Positions 1-12,010 of a DNA stretch of 64,000 bases are shown here, in pieces. The translations under genes were made by a program, and so were the position numbers. This DNA comes from Tribonema minus (lineage: Eukaryota; Sar; Xanthophyceae; Tribonematales; Tribonemataceae). The stretch spans positions 372,001 through 436,000 of the forward strand of contig JAFCMP010000530.1 of assembly GCA_017506865.1 (NCBI GenBank), read 5' to 3'. Below the pieces are notes generated by a model that saw nothing but the letters and a program-made list of their open reading frames with translations, was not told the DNA's origin and did not search any database. Position 1 is the stretch's first letter. Each line of letters begins with the position of its first letter.

Positions 1-360
1 TCAAGCTCATGCCGCTGCGTCACGTCCCGCGCAGCGCACTCACTCCGAAGCACGTGTGCCGGCAGAGTGGGCAACACCGCGTCGCTGAGTGCTGATGCAG
101 CGCGCTCTGTTGTCATTGTCCGCGGCGCTGGCTGGTGCGGCGCAACGCTGGCAGCTGCAGACACCATGGCAGTTTGTAGAGCGGACTTAACAATTTCCTT
201 CAACTGTAGTGATGCCTCACCTGGCACGCGGCATTGCAGCGAACTTTACTTGCAAAAGCTCACGCAAAGCTGCACACCCTGTCAGCGTCGCTCTCACGCA
301 ATACTCGCCCCTCCTCCCCCCGCTGGTGCGTCCGTCCTTGCCTGCGCTTGTGCCGCCGCA

Positions 361-1729
361 GGCGCGCGCGTACAACGGCCTCCACCGCCGCGCCAGCCAC
401 CGTCCGCTACCGCTGCCGCCCTTCGACTTCCACGACCTGCCCGTCATGACGTGCCACTCGACCGGCTGCGTGGCGCTGCGCCACATACTCGCGCAGCAGC
501 TGCCGCGCCGCCACCGCAGCGGAGACGCCGCCGCCGCTGCTGCCGCTGCTGCCGCTGCCGCCGCCGCCGCGCCGTCCCGCACGCGTCACGACCGGCACGC
601 CAGCGCGGACATCGCCGCTGCGGCCGCCGCTGTGCTCTCCGCGACGCCGCACCTGTGCGGGCGGGATGCAGCCGTGGCGGTTTCCGCAGCGGGCTCGCGC
701 CGCAGCAGCGTTGGCAGCGCCACCGACAGTCCGCTGCTGCTGCGGCGGCCCATGAGCGCAGCCGCCGCACTGCTGCCGGCCGAGGAGCCGCGCGCGCCCT
801 GGGGCGCAGCGGCGGCGGCGGACGGCGGCAGCGGCGCGCGGCGCGAGCACGAGTGGTACGGCCTGCCGCCTGATGCTGCGCCGCCGCTGCCGCACGCGCA
901 ACGCTACCAGCACGACCATCGGCAGCACGACGATGGCCACCATGAGCGCTGGTTCACGCCTCAGAGTGAGTCGAGCGCAGGAGCCCGTAGGCACACCCCA
1001 TCGCCGCCTGCGCCCGCGTCGGCGCAGGCACAGCCGCAGGAGCACTACCCACAGGTGTCGCGCCGCGCGCAGCAGCTGCAGTACGCCTCCGCGTACGCTC
1101 ATGCCGCGCCGCTGCCGCACGTGAAGCGCGAGCCGTACCCTCTGTCGGAGCTGCTGGCGGCGCCGTCATCGCCGCTGCAGCAGCCGCCGCAGTGGCCGTG
1201 GCAGAGCGCGCAGCTCGCGAGCAACCAGCAGCACCACCACCAGCAGCAGCAGCAGCAGGAGTTCCCGGAGCACTCAGAGGCGCTGCCCGCCGTCGCCCCG
1301 TACGCGCGCAGCGGCAGCAGCGGCAGCGGCAGCGGCGGCAGCGCGCCGGCCGCCGCCGCCGCCACGCGCGCCGCCTCCGACCCCCTGGAGTTCCTCGCCG
1401 TGCCGTCGGCGCCCCCCGTCATGAGCGTCGCGCTTGGCCTGTCGCCGGGGGAGGTGCTGCTGGACGTGGTGCCGCCGCCGTCCTCGCCGCACGCCTCAGC
1501 AGCGGCGGCGGCGGCGGCGGCGAGCGCCGCGGCCTCTAAGGGCATCGGCCCCGGCGCCGCGCCCGGCGAGGTGCTGCTGGACGACGACGACGGCGGCGCG
1601 GCGCTGCTGAGCGCGGTGGCGGGCGACGCGGACCTGCTCAGCATGCTGGGCCAGTCGCTGCTGCACGACGCCATGCCGCAGGCCGGACAGCCGCTGAGCG
1701 ACTGGCGCTGGGACGCGGGCGGCCCGTAG
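361..1729 (+). CDS. 3' part of an unrecognised low-complexity, possibly regulatory protein
   Basis: A long open frame ends at TAG 1727-1729. It is open upstream of a good acceptor (AG 359-360 after a pyrimidine-rich stretch), so I take 361 as the likely start of this exon. The N-terminus is probably outside the window; an in-frame ATG at 212 is an alternative start. The product is rich in Ala, Pro, Ser, His and Gln. It has an early Ala run, a Gln-rich block near 1225-1260, and an acidic/hydrophobic C-terminus containing GEVLLD twice and a short DDDD run. That composition resembles activation regions of nuclear regulators, but no DNA-binding domain or known family is visible. The periodic Ala/Gly codons also create long spurious frames on the other strand. 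Coding status is likely; function is unknown. Confidence 0.5.
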
Positions 1730-3611
1730 CGCGCGCGCGTGCACGCGCTCGGCGGCAGCGGCGGCAGCGGCGGCAGCGGCGGCAGCGCGCAGCCAGCGGC
1801 CGGTGCGCGGGGAGCGACGGCGGCGGCATCGGGCGGTGTCAGCGGCGGCTGTGGATTCTGTGTCAGTTGAATTTGTTCCTTTCCTCTTTGTGAGATACTC
1901 CGCTACGCCGGCTGCATGACCGACCACGGGCTATGGACAGCTCGTAGCACGACGTTGGCCGTCACCGGAGCTCATGAGCTACTGGAAGAAGTGCCCGCTG
2001 TAGACAGATTTGACGATTGGGAGGGCTGCGCAGAGGGGTTGGGGGGGGATCGGGAGGATACCGAAAGTGTTGCCTTCAGTCGCCGAACAGGAAGACGGTG
2101 ATGGCGTGAACGGCGAGGCGCTGGCCGATTCTGGCTGCCGGCCGGGAGGCAGCGCGTACCGCGCAGCTGCACGGCTCTGCACAGCAGGGCCGCCTCCAGG
2201 GCCGGCGACAGGCGGGGAAGCCACGATCCAGAGGCGTCGTAAAGGCCACAAGGATCTCGCCGTGTGTGCACGCACATGCTCTCTCTCTCTTTCTCTATGC
2301 CGCGATCGCCGCATGCGGGGATATTGCGCGCCGGCAGCTGCTGCTGCGGGGGCACTCGGGGGGGGGGGGGGTGGGGGGGGTGTCAGGCAGGAGCGCACTG
2401 CGCTCGCGCCTTCCTCAATATGACGGTAGGCGCGCGAATCACGGTTCTTTAGCACGCGCGCACTAGTGGCGGCGGCGGCGGCAGCGGCAGAGGTGGTGAG
2501 TACACCCGCGGCGAAGGGTGACAAGGGAGCGCGCGGCGCACCGCGCACCATGCGCTGATCACGCCGGATGCGCTGTACGCAAGCGCGCGCAGCACCTCAC
2601 ACAGCGCATTGCCATTGCCCATGGTGATGCGCTGCATCCATCCAGCATCCAGCAATGCCACGCGCGCATCAGCCCGCCGCTCTGTAGCACATAAGTAGAC
2701 GCCCGCCTGTTTCTGTGGCGCTGCTCTCAAGCAGCAGCCGCAAGTAGTCAGCATTGTTCTTTTTGTGTCGAAATATCTTGAGGCCAGATGCTCCGCCCAT
2801 GTGACCCCTGGCACATGTAGGTCGTGGCCCGGGCCCAACTGACTCTAGCAACGCAGCAGCATAGGACCTGAGCACTGCTGCATACATCTGTGCCTGGCCC
2901 GCTTTGCAGCAGTTGATCTGGTGGGTACGCATGAGCATCATGCGTGCTGCGCCCTCGAGCACGGTGTAGACCCAAAAGCATGAATTCGTTGCATGTATGT
3001 CCCTGATGATGTGTTGAGTGTGTGCGTCCGTTGCTTTTGTGCTTCGTTGCCTTTTGAGTTTGCCGCAGCAGCTGCTGCTGTTATCGCTGCCATGGTGCAC
3101 CATTGACAGAGGATGTCATGAGGCAGATGTGTGGGTACCCACCAATGCCACAGTTTCAGGTGCATTCGATGCGGACATGTGTCAGAAGCAGTTGGGGCAA
3201 GCGTTTCAGTCTGCGTAGACTATATGCAAGTGTGCAGGGACAATGCCGGGCGACTCTGCCACAGTTTCAGTGGTGCTCGTTTGCAAGATGTAACGGATGA
3301 GTGCGAGCTCTTTTCTTAGCAGTGCTCAGAAGTATGCTGTCAGGGACATCGGTGCAAGTGAAAGCAAGTGGACAAATTCGTATACAGATTGAATTCAGTT
3401 CTGTGGGTACCCACCGACGCAAATAAGCACCTTTCAGAAAAAGGAGGCAGTGCTCAAATGTTCTGGCAGCCACAAAGGCGTTATTTGCAACATAAAAAAA
3501 GCAGCCCAGGCAAGAAGCAGCTGACAGGGACTGCCAGCGGCTAGGAGGGCAGTGAGAGGCAGTGCCGCCTGGCAATAGGTGCTTGCCCGCAGGGCGTCGC
3601 CTCGGACATAC
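1730..3611. other. Intergenic stretch, no gene seen
   Basis: I see no supportable gene. There is a short GGC/GCA-rich stretch just after the upstream stop (1750-1790) and a G run at 2358-2380. The rest is sequence with short unconnected frames. The promoter and 5' UTR of the gamma-carbonic-anhydrase gene probably lie in the last few hundred bases. Confidence 0.4.
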
Positions 3612-6600
3612 ATGACTTTCTACCAGCGGGGTGCTTACGCCTTCGGTAAGAGGAGGATTGCACGTCTCCTGCTGGCTGCCTGCTCCAGATGTGCTGTGGC
3701 AAGTGCCTGATTTGCATCATCTGTTTATTGCTGTTGACCGCAGGTGGCTTTGCACGGAAGCTGGGACGTGCCATCGATGCCGCGGGCATCGCAATTGAGG
3801 GCTCCAATGCCGTCGTGGAAAAACGTGAGGATTCACCTTGCTGGCCTGGCCTAGTGCATTGATGATACCATCTTGTGACACCGCTTCTCATGTTTGCTGC
3901 ACACTGAATCAGCAGAATCAGCTCTGTGTGATTCAGCTGCCACCTCACGTAACGGAATGCTTTGCTAGTTCGCGCAGCAGGCATCCGCAGCTCTCAGGCC
4001 TTCTGTTCATGAAACTTTACCATGCAGGCTGTCATGTTTCTGTGAGACCAAAGCTGACACCACATCAATTTGATATGTGCTTGCTCTCTGCAGTGCAACC
4101 AGCCACGCGCCTGCTGACGCACAGAGGGCAGGTACCCAAGGTGGCTGCCAACTCCTTCGTCGCGCCCACGGCGAGCCTGATTGGCAACGTGACACTGGGG
4201 GAGGGCGCGAGCGTGTGGTACGGCGCTGTCGTCAGGGGCGATATACATTATGTTAAGGTGAGGCACCGCGGAGTTGCAGAGTGTACCTGGGCATCACAGG
4301 CCTTCTGCACAGTGTGCGCTGGGGTCGCCGCGACTCGGCAGTGGCTTAGCATTCGGACGGAACCGGCAGTGGGCCGTGGTGCTGCATGTTTGCTTCGTTT
4401 CTCACTCCCGGATATTCTGACAGTGGCGCAGCTGGTCGCAACATCGGCGCCGCTGTTTCCAGCATGATGACATGACGTGCAGCAGCAGCTCTCCTGACTT
4501 TGTGAGGCAACGTCGTCAGCCAGGATTGACTTTTCCAACATGGCTTCAGCGTATCAGCTGTTCAAAGTCAGTTCTGCTGCCAGGTAGGACACAACCGAGC
4601 TCTGCACGCACTGCGTTGATAAGGGCCGCCGCCGTTGCTGCCGCTGCTGCTGCTGCGCTTGGTGGGCATGCAGCGCGCTGCTGCCGCCGCTGCCACCAGC
4701 CTCATGCTCAAATGCACACGCGCGCGCTGCGCGTCAGATTCCTAGCACCGACACTGCTGGGCGCCATAGGCGATGCTTTGTCATCATCAGAAACCCTAGC
4801 GCCCAGCACACTGCACGCCACGACCGCGCGTCACAAACATCGTTGGCAGCACGCCGAGCGCTGAGCACCACGGTCGGCGCGCCACCGCTGACCGTTGCTG
4901 CCGCTGATCCCTCCTCGCTGGCCACCTCACAAGGCAGCAGCGGTGCGCCTGATCGCAACGCCGCCACATGGTGAGCGCTGCGCACCCTCGTTGCCCCCCC
5001 CTCCCTTCCCACACACACACACCCCGTCGCTGAATCCTCGCTCACTCGCTCGCTCGCCCGCCGCCGCCGCTGCCGCCTCTGCACAGATCGGCGACGGCAC
5101 GTCCATAGGCGACGGCGCCGTCGTGCACGTGGCCAAGTTTGCGGGCGACCTGCCCGCGGTCATCGGCAGCAACGTCACGGTCGGCGCCAAGGCGACGGTG
5201 CACGCATGCACGCTGGAGGACGGCTGCGTGGTCGGCGCGGGCGCGACGGTGCTGGACGGCGCCACCGTGTCGCGCGGCGCCGTGCTCGCGGCGGGCGCGC
5301 TCGCGCCGCCGCGGTGCGTCGTGCCGCCCAACCAGGTGCGTTGGCAGGAGGTGCATGGGGGGGGGGGGGGGGGGCACACGAGGGCGCGGGGGATGAGGCC
5401 GAGGTTCGATGTGGGGGAGTGGTGATGCGTATGACGCGGTGCTGTAGCTGCCGCTGCGGCTGCAGCGCAGGGCTGTTCTAGCGCAGGCGGGTATGGCGCT
5501 GTCCGAGCCCGGTGTACCACGCGGTAGGCTGCGCTGCCCCCCCCCCCCCCCCGCTCGTGCAATCGCCGCACACGAGGCACGCCGCTGACGCTGCGATCGC
5601 TGCGCCACGCCGCCCGCGCCCCGCGCCGCCGCCGCAGGTCTGGGCGGGCTCGCCGGCCAAGTACGTGCGCGACGTGACGGCGGCGGAGGCGGACGCGGCG
5701 GCGGCGGCGCTCAGCGCGACGCTGCAGCTCGCGCGCGCGCACGCCGCGGAGTGCGCCAAGGACGCGCGCACCGTCGTGCACGAGGAGGAGCTCGCGGACG
5801 ACGTCTTCCAGCGCGACCTCGACATACACCACGTGCCGCAGCCGATCGAGGGCCCCGTGCCGGACCCGGACGAGGTGCGTAGTGCGTATGCGTGGGGACG
5901 CGCGGGTGGTGGTGTGCTGATGCAGTGGCGGCGTGCGGCGGGGAGGGGGCGGCAGGCGGCTGCTCTGCGGTGCTCTGCATGTGGAGTTACAGTTGACTGT
6001 TGAAGAAGGCGTTGTGGTGCAGCGCCTGCAGTGCACGGAGGTTGGCGGCCGTGTCCACGGTGGGGCGCATGGATGTGCTACCTTCTGCTTTTGTTGATTA
6101 CCTGCTGGCGCAGGCCGCTGCGGACGCAGGAGGGAGAGTCCGAGCTCCTGTGTGCGCCGGCAGCCGCACGAGTGCGGCGCTGTAGCAGACTTTGCTGGCA
6201 CTCGAGCGGTATTTCTGCAGGATGCGCTGCCACGCAGCCGCTGGACGGCTCACGCGCACAGTGCCTGCTTGCCAGTAGATTGCCATCGTTCCTCCTTGCG
6301 GGTCTCCCTGCGCGCATCGTAGCCGCCCGCTCATTTGCCGCCGCGGTCTGAGCCAAGCGCCGCACGTTTCAGCCCCTGCATCGGACGAGGCTTCCTCCCG
6401 CACCCCCCGTCGCCCTACAGGGGGGTTCCTCTGCACGCGCCCACTGCTGCGTCCGTGAGCATGTGACGGTGCGCGCACTTCTGCAGCTCCAATGACTGCA
6501 ACGCGATCGTTGAGCCCTCACGATCATCCCCCCCCCCCCTGGGCCCCCCCATGCGCGCCCTGCGTTGCCTGCAGGTGGAAGGCGTGGGCGTGCCGGGGCG

Positions 6601-6766
6601 CATCTTCAACAACGCGCTGCGCCACAGCAAGGAGGAGCTGGCGACGTGGGCGGGCGACGGGGGCCCCGCGCAGGACCTGGCGCGCGCGAGGAAGGCGCGC
6701 TCGGACCAGCTCGAGGAGCAGGCGCGCTTGACGGAGGGCACGCAGTTCCCGCCGCGGTCCTCGTGA
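3612..6766 (+). CDS. Gamma-type carbonic anhydrase-like protein (mitochondrial complex I)
   Basis: Six exons join in frame: 3612-3645, 3744-3824, 4094-4257, 5087-5335, 5638-5874 and 6575-6766 (TGA), giving about 318 residues. All introns are GT..AG and the phases match. The N-terminus reads MTFYQRGAYAFGGFARKLG, which matches the usual start of plant gamma-CA. The left-handed beta-helix hexapeptide repeats run through exons 3-4. They include VAANSFVAPTASLIGNVTLG, an Arg-Gly-Asp after WYGAVV, and VVHVAK. In plants these proteins form a matrix-facing domain of mitochondrial NADH dehydrogenase. The motif that normally supplies two zinc-binding His (GHSAVLHGC) reads GAKATVHAC here, so one ligand His is missing. 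This resembles the plant CA-like (CAL) subunits, and the protein may be structural rather than catalytic. Exon 6 is a C-terminal extension rich in charged residues. Confidence 0.9.
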
Positions 6767-7399
6767 GGCGGCACTGCTGCTGCTGCTGCTGCCGCCGAGC
6801 CCCACCGTGCGCATCACTGCCGGCGCTGCGCGAGTCTTCGGACGCGCCAGTTGCGGGAGGGCGGCGCGGAGGTGCATTGCTGGCCCTGCGCTGCGCTACG
6901 CGCCACATGCGGGGCGTATTTGAGACAGGGATAGAGGGCGATAGCGCCGGTCTGTTGCTGGGGAGGAAGCAGGGGGCACGCAGGAGGGGTGGGGGGTTAG
7001 GGTGGGGCGCGACAGGCAGCGGTGTATTGGTATAGTTGTGGTGCTGCGGGCGGAGCGCAGACAGGAATGCGGTGCGCATAGCAAATGACAGGGTAAGGTG
7101 AAGACGTTAGGTTCCAGGCGAAGTCAACAATGTATTCTTGTACGCGATCGGTCTGGCCTGCTGTTGTTGTGTTTTTTTTGTGGTATTCGCGTCAGCATAT
7201 GTGACCTACAACATGCACCGTGCTCATGCAAATGCTATCAATGAATGTCACCGTTTGACAGGTGCATGTTGGTTTTGCGCTGCTTCCTCCTCATCCGTGA
7301 CTCGCCTCCGGCGCGCCGCGCGCAAATAAATTTCGGTGAGAGCGAAGCCTAGCTTCTGCGAGAAGAAGAGCACACACTCCATTACACCAAGACAGCACA
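6767..7399. other. Intergenic stretch, 3' UTR and promoter region
   Basis: No gene is visible. The stretch presumably holds the 3' UTR of the carbonic-anhydrase-like gene and the promoter of the next gene. A short CTG run lies just after the upstream stop (6776-6793). Confidence 0.4.
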
Positions 7400-9440
7400 A
7401 TGCTCGCGCCAGTATCATCAACGCCAGCGCGACCGCGTTCCAGATCTCCTGTGCCGAGAGATAGCAGAGTCCCTAGCGCCATCAGGGATACGAGAGCAGG
7501 CTCGTTTGTGCCAGCGAAGTCACCTACGAGCCGTGAACACCGTCATGGCTCTTTCCTCAGCTCTGCGAGTGATGCACGAGCTCTCTCAGGCGCCATGCTG
7601 AATCCCAGCGCAGCAGCACAGGTAGAAGGAACTTGCTCGGTTCCCTGCTCAGATGCTGTACCCATGGCTTCACTCTGGCCGTGGCATGGTTACTGTCGTG
7701 TCACCACTGAGATTCGACATTGCGCACACAATCAGCAAATTCTTAAGCAGCTACCGCTGGCCAGGCACGGTCACAAGCACGTGCTCGTGCTTCACATCAG
7801 ATGCATCTCAGAATACGCGTTGGGGTCAGTGCATGCTACAGGCGAGTGTCCAGGCATCAAGACCATGCATGTACCTGAACGCTTGTGCTCAACACAGGCA
7901 TGGACTCACTCTCGTGCTCTTCTGGCACTCGCACTTTTTTGCTTAACCTCAGGTCCTCGTAGTCGCGCCCACAACCGCGACGCTGACGGACAAGCTCACG
8001 CGCGACATCTGCGCGCTGGCGGAGCGAGCCATAGGCGCGCGCGGCGTCTTCACCATCGCCCTCTCCGGGGGCTCCCTGCCCAAGATGCTGTCGGGGCTTG
8101 CCACCGCCGAGGGGGTGGAGTGGGACAAATGGCACGTCTTCCTGTGCGACGAGCGCTGCGTGCCGGAGTCGGACCCCGAGAGCAGCATGGCCACGATCCG
8201 CGCGCTGCTGCTCAGCAAGGTCCCCATCCCCGCCTCGCACGTGCACGCCATGGCGCAGGGCGTGCCCCCCGAGGAGGCCGCGGCGCAGTACGAGGCGCAG
8301 CTGCGCGCGCTCTTCGGCGGCGACGCCCCCGTGCCGCGCTTCGACGCGCTCATGCTCGGCTGCGGCCCCGACGGCCACACGGCGTCGCTGTTCCCGGGGC
8401 ACGCGCTGCTCGGCGAGCGCGCGCGCTGGGTCGCGCACCTGACGGACTCGCCCAAGCCGCCGCCGGCGCGCATCACGCTGACGCTGCCGGTGATCCGCGC
8501 CGCGCGCGTCGTCGCGTTCGTGGCGACGGGCGACGGCAAGGCGGCGCTGCTGCGGCGCGTCTTCGCGGCGCCGGAGGGGCGCGGCCTGGAGGTGGTGGAG
8601 GACGCGGCGCTGCCGTGCACGCTGGTGAGCTCGCTGGCGCACTTTCTCCATTCAACGCCAGATGTGATGCGCGTCGCGCGCGCGGCGGTCGCGTCTCCGC
8701 CGCAGCGTATTGGCTGTTGGGACGTGTGCGGTAGGCGTTTGGCTGTTTTCTGGGTGTTACTCCTGAGTCATTTGTGTGTTGCATAGAGCGAGTGATGTTA
8801 AGCGCTGGCATGTGCGGCTCTGCCGTACTGCAGAGCGCTGCTGTTACTTGAGTAGCTTCCTTCACATGGCTGCAGCGTCTCGGATCGCGCTGCGCTGCGT
8901 CGTGTGCAGTTCAGGCGCCGCGCTCCAGCCGGTGCCTACTGCAGTATGATGCTGCAGTTCATGGCTGTACCATTTGACCGAGCGTCGCCTGTGTTGGGTC
9001 ACCGTGCGAGCTGCAACGGAGCAGCAGGATGAGCACTGGAGGAGGCGCTGTGCAGCTGTGCTGGTTGTCTCATTTGATAGTCTAGAACACATGGGTTCAC
9101 ACACGATACTGCAGGCCTGCAGTCGTACGCATGTGTGAGCACTGATTCAAGAAGGGCGAACAGCACGTGCCTGCTGTAGAGCCCAACTTTGGCGCGGGGT
9201 GACATTGCGCTTTCTGTCCGCTGCTGGTTGTCCATGAAGCGCTCTCGGTGGGCGTCCGGCAAGTGCTTGTGCACCCACAAGCACCGTCATTTTCACACCT
9301 GCAAGCGCCGATGTGCGACCCCATCGCAGGCCAAGCCGTCATCGGGCCAGCTGGTCTGGTACCTGGACAGCGCCGCCGCGCAGGCGCTGCCGATGGACGT
9401 CATGGACCTCGCGGCCTCGCTGCACGGCAGCCTCTGGTAG
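7400..9440 (+). CDS. PGL: 6-phosphogluconolactonase
   Basis: Three exons join in phase 0: 7400-7621, 7953-8624 and 9330-9440 (TAG), giving about 334 residues. The enzyme hydrolyses 6-phosphogluconolactone to 6-phosphogluconate in the oxidative pentose phosphate pathway. Exon 2 carries the family motifs in order: FTIALSGGSLPKML, WHVFLCDERCVP followed by a Ser/Asn-type loop, and LMLGCGPDGHTASLFPGH. Exon 3 supplies the usual end, SGQLVWYLDSAAA. The first 65 residues from ATG 7400 are rich in Ser, Arg, Ala and Pro with few acids, as in a chloroplast transit peptide. A second in-frame ATG at 7595 would give a cytosolic form of about 269 residues. Which start is used cannot be told from sequence alone. 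Confidence 0.9.
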
Positions 9441-10780
9441 CAGCCAGCGGCGGCGCGCCTGTAACTGCCGACACCGCCCGCGCGCACGCGCGGCGTGCCC
9501 TGTACGGCACTGCAGCGCAGTGTCAGCCGCCGCCGCTATGGCAGCAGCAGCATATGGCAACTGCGGAGCAGCAGCGCGCCAGTGGCTCACGCTGCAGCTG
9601 CGCGCGAACGGCGCTGGGGTGCGGCGGATGCGCGCGCACGGCATAGGGCCGCAACCCCGGACTGGAGGCGCTTACGGCGGCATTGGAGGCGAAGCTGCGC
9701 AGCTGTGACGGCGGCGGCATTGGCGGCAGCGGCGGCGTGTGATGCCACTGGCGTGAGAGCATTGCGTCGGTGCATGAGGCGGGGTGTGCACTACTGCTCA
9801 CCTGGCACAGCCGCTGGAAGCGGCATATACATGAACGGCAGTCAGCGCGCGCCGCATAGGCGCATGGTGACAGCAAGGGTGGCACTCGGTTAGCGAGCGA
9901 GCCACCGCCGCCACATCCAGCAGCTGTGGCAGCAGCAGCAGCAGCACCATCAGCGCTGTCTTGCCCCCACCTAGAGACGTATTTGTCTGACGTGCACGGT
10001 GTGTGTGTGTGATGGGTGGCGCCCGCGCTGCTGCTGCCGGGCGCGGCAGGCGGCACAACTGTGCCGTACTTCATGAATGCTGCGTGTGTCACACTAATAC
10101 TGCAAGCCCCACGAGGGAAGACCCTGTTTTACTGACCGCGGCAGGCCCCCCTTGTGTGTTGTGTGGCTGATGCTCTTGCCGATGTGGCATTTCAGGGAAA
10201 TCATCCTGTAGGACACCTCACCGGTGCTGCTAATGAGCACCTTCCACACTCAGTGAAAGCATGCACACGACTTGCACTGACAACAGTTGCGAGTGCTGTA
10301 TATGTGTTGGAGTGTGAGGACACTGGTCGATGCTCGACATGAACACTGCTCACAGATATGCGTATGCATTGATTGTAAGCCTTGCCTCAAGCCCTTTGCG
10401 CATCAGACGTATTGCGACAATGCTGACATTGCGACAATGTTGGCACTGCACGCACATGGCTCGTCAGCTAGCATCAGCATGTGTTCAACTATATGCTGCG
10501 CGCAGGCTGATTTTACTCAAGTGCTAGACTCAAGGAGCACGTTTCAGGTGACAGAACACAGTGGCACTGGCCTTGCAGCAAATGGATAGCAGTAGTGTCC
10601 AAGATCCTGTGAGCGCGCATGGGTACGCTAAATACACTATGAACGGCATGGCAATCAATCGGAAGTACTTGGCGCTGGATGGTGGGTCAGCCCCGGGTAT
10701 CATCTATCAGCAGCAGCTTTCTTATCACATGCTTACCAATGCAAGCAGCGAGCAGCACAAATCAGGCGCCCCCATGCCAG

Positions 10781-11000
10781 GGCAGCGAAACTTCGAAATG
10801 TGCAAAGAAAGAACGTATCATATCATATCCCAATCAGACGAGAGAAACAGAAGTGAAGAGACGACAGAAAATAAGGTGCGGCAACATGCAGCAGCACACT
10901 CATCAGGCCAGGGCAGTGACAATTCGACGCTTGCAAAGAAAGAACGTATCATATCACATCCCCATCAGACAAGAGAAACAGAAGCGAAGAGAGCCACAAG
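10781..11000. repeat. Imperfect direct repeat, period about 130 bp
   Basis: Two copies begin with CCAGGGCAG and continue through TGCAAAGAAAGAACGTATCA at about 10801 and 10931. Each is followed by a similar A/G-rich tail (AGAGAAACAGAAG). The copies differ by scattered substitutions and small indels. No coding role is evident. Confidence 0.75.
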
Positions 11001-11902
11001 GACGACAGATACCACGGTGCGGCGAGATGGGACCGATGAGAAGGGGAAAGCAGATGGAAAGGGGGGGGGGGGGGGGGGGGTAACGGGAGGTCGCGGTGAC
11101 GTGGCGGCAGGCACAGGTAGCGGCGGTGGGCGATGTTGACGCGTTGTTGATCTGCAGTCTGGCGGCGGCGGCGGTGGCAGTCCCACGGTGGCAATGTTGA
11201 TCATGTGGCCACGCTTTCAGGCACCAAAACAGAGGGTGCCAACTGGCCTTGGTGTTGTGCGCTGGCGTGCGCTAACGGCTGGAGGGTCCTTGGGTAAGTA
11301 GACCCCTGCAGAATGCAGACAGGTGGAACTTCAATTGTAGTCTGCGGCTTGGTTTTCCGCCTTTCATGAACAAATGCGGTGACAATCTGAACGCTGGTCA
11401 TTGGTGCAGTGGTTGAGCCAGCGCTCTCTGCAAGCAGCTGAACTGGTCAGCTGACGATGGCGTGCGATTGAAGTCTTACCAATACCTTGAAGATGATGCT
11501 TGCGTCACTGCCAAAGCACCAGAGAGGCACTCACAGTGGAAAATGCTTCTGTGTGGCATGCAACGAGGGCATGCCTTCCTCTTTGCTGTGCAGGCGGAAC
11601 ATGTGTCATGGAGACCATTACAGCAAAGCTGCATATGGCTAGGCAGATTGATCACCACACATCTCCGTTGAAGTTACATGCTACAGAAGTCCCAAAACAG
11701 ACATTACCTATCAAGCAATGCGCTTCAGTACAACAATGAAATCACATGCCATCGCCGCTCTTCGAAACCTGTGATGCATGAAGCGATGCACGCGTGAGTC
11801 CAAGCACGACAGTGTACCATTCATTTGCTTACATACCTCCAAGACTTGTCATAACCGTTCGGAAGCCGCCACAGCGTCATGTTGTGCTGCGGCAGCGCTC
11901 GG

Positions 11903-12010
11903 TGGGACACAAAACATCAACTTAAAGTAAACTTCAACATTTGACGTTGTGTGTCCGGGGGACACAACATCACCACTGAAGTAAACTTCAATTTGGACGT
12001 TGTGTCCCCC
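11903..12010. repeat. Tandem pair of small inverted-repeat (hairpin) units
   Basis: The second unit (11957-12010) is bounded by a perfect 12-bp inverted repeat, GGGGGACACAAC at 11957-11968 and GTTGTGTCCCCC at 11999-12010. The unit before it shares AAGTAAACTTCAA and ends in GTTGTGTGTCC. The pair could be a tiny foldback element or a structured site. Confidence 0.75.

Noticed and set aside
4927..6201. Minus-strand frame of 424 codons opposite the carbonic-anhydrase-like gene
   Set aside because: It is the mirror of real exons on the plus strand and encodes Arg/Ala/Pro-rich sequence typical of antisense GC-rich DNA.
11400..11490. Possible second tRNA (A-box-like TGGTGCAGTGG)
   Set aside because: The flanking ends pair by only six bases in the wrong register and the B-box is poor. 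The evidence is weaker than at 15.1 kb.
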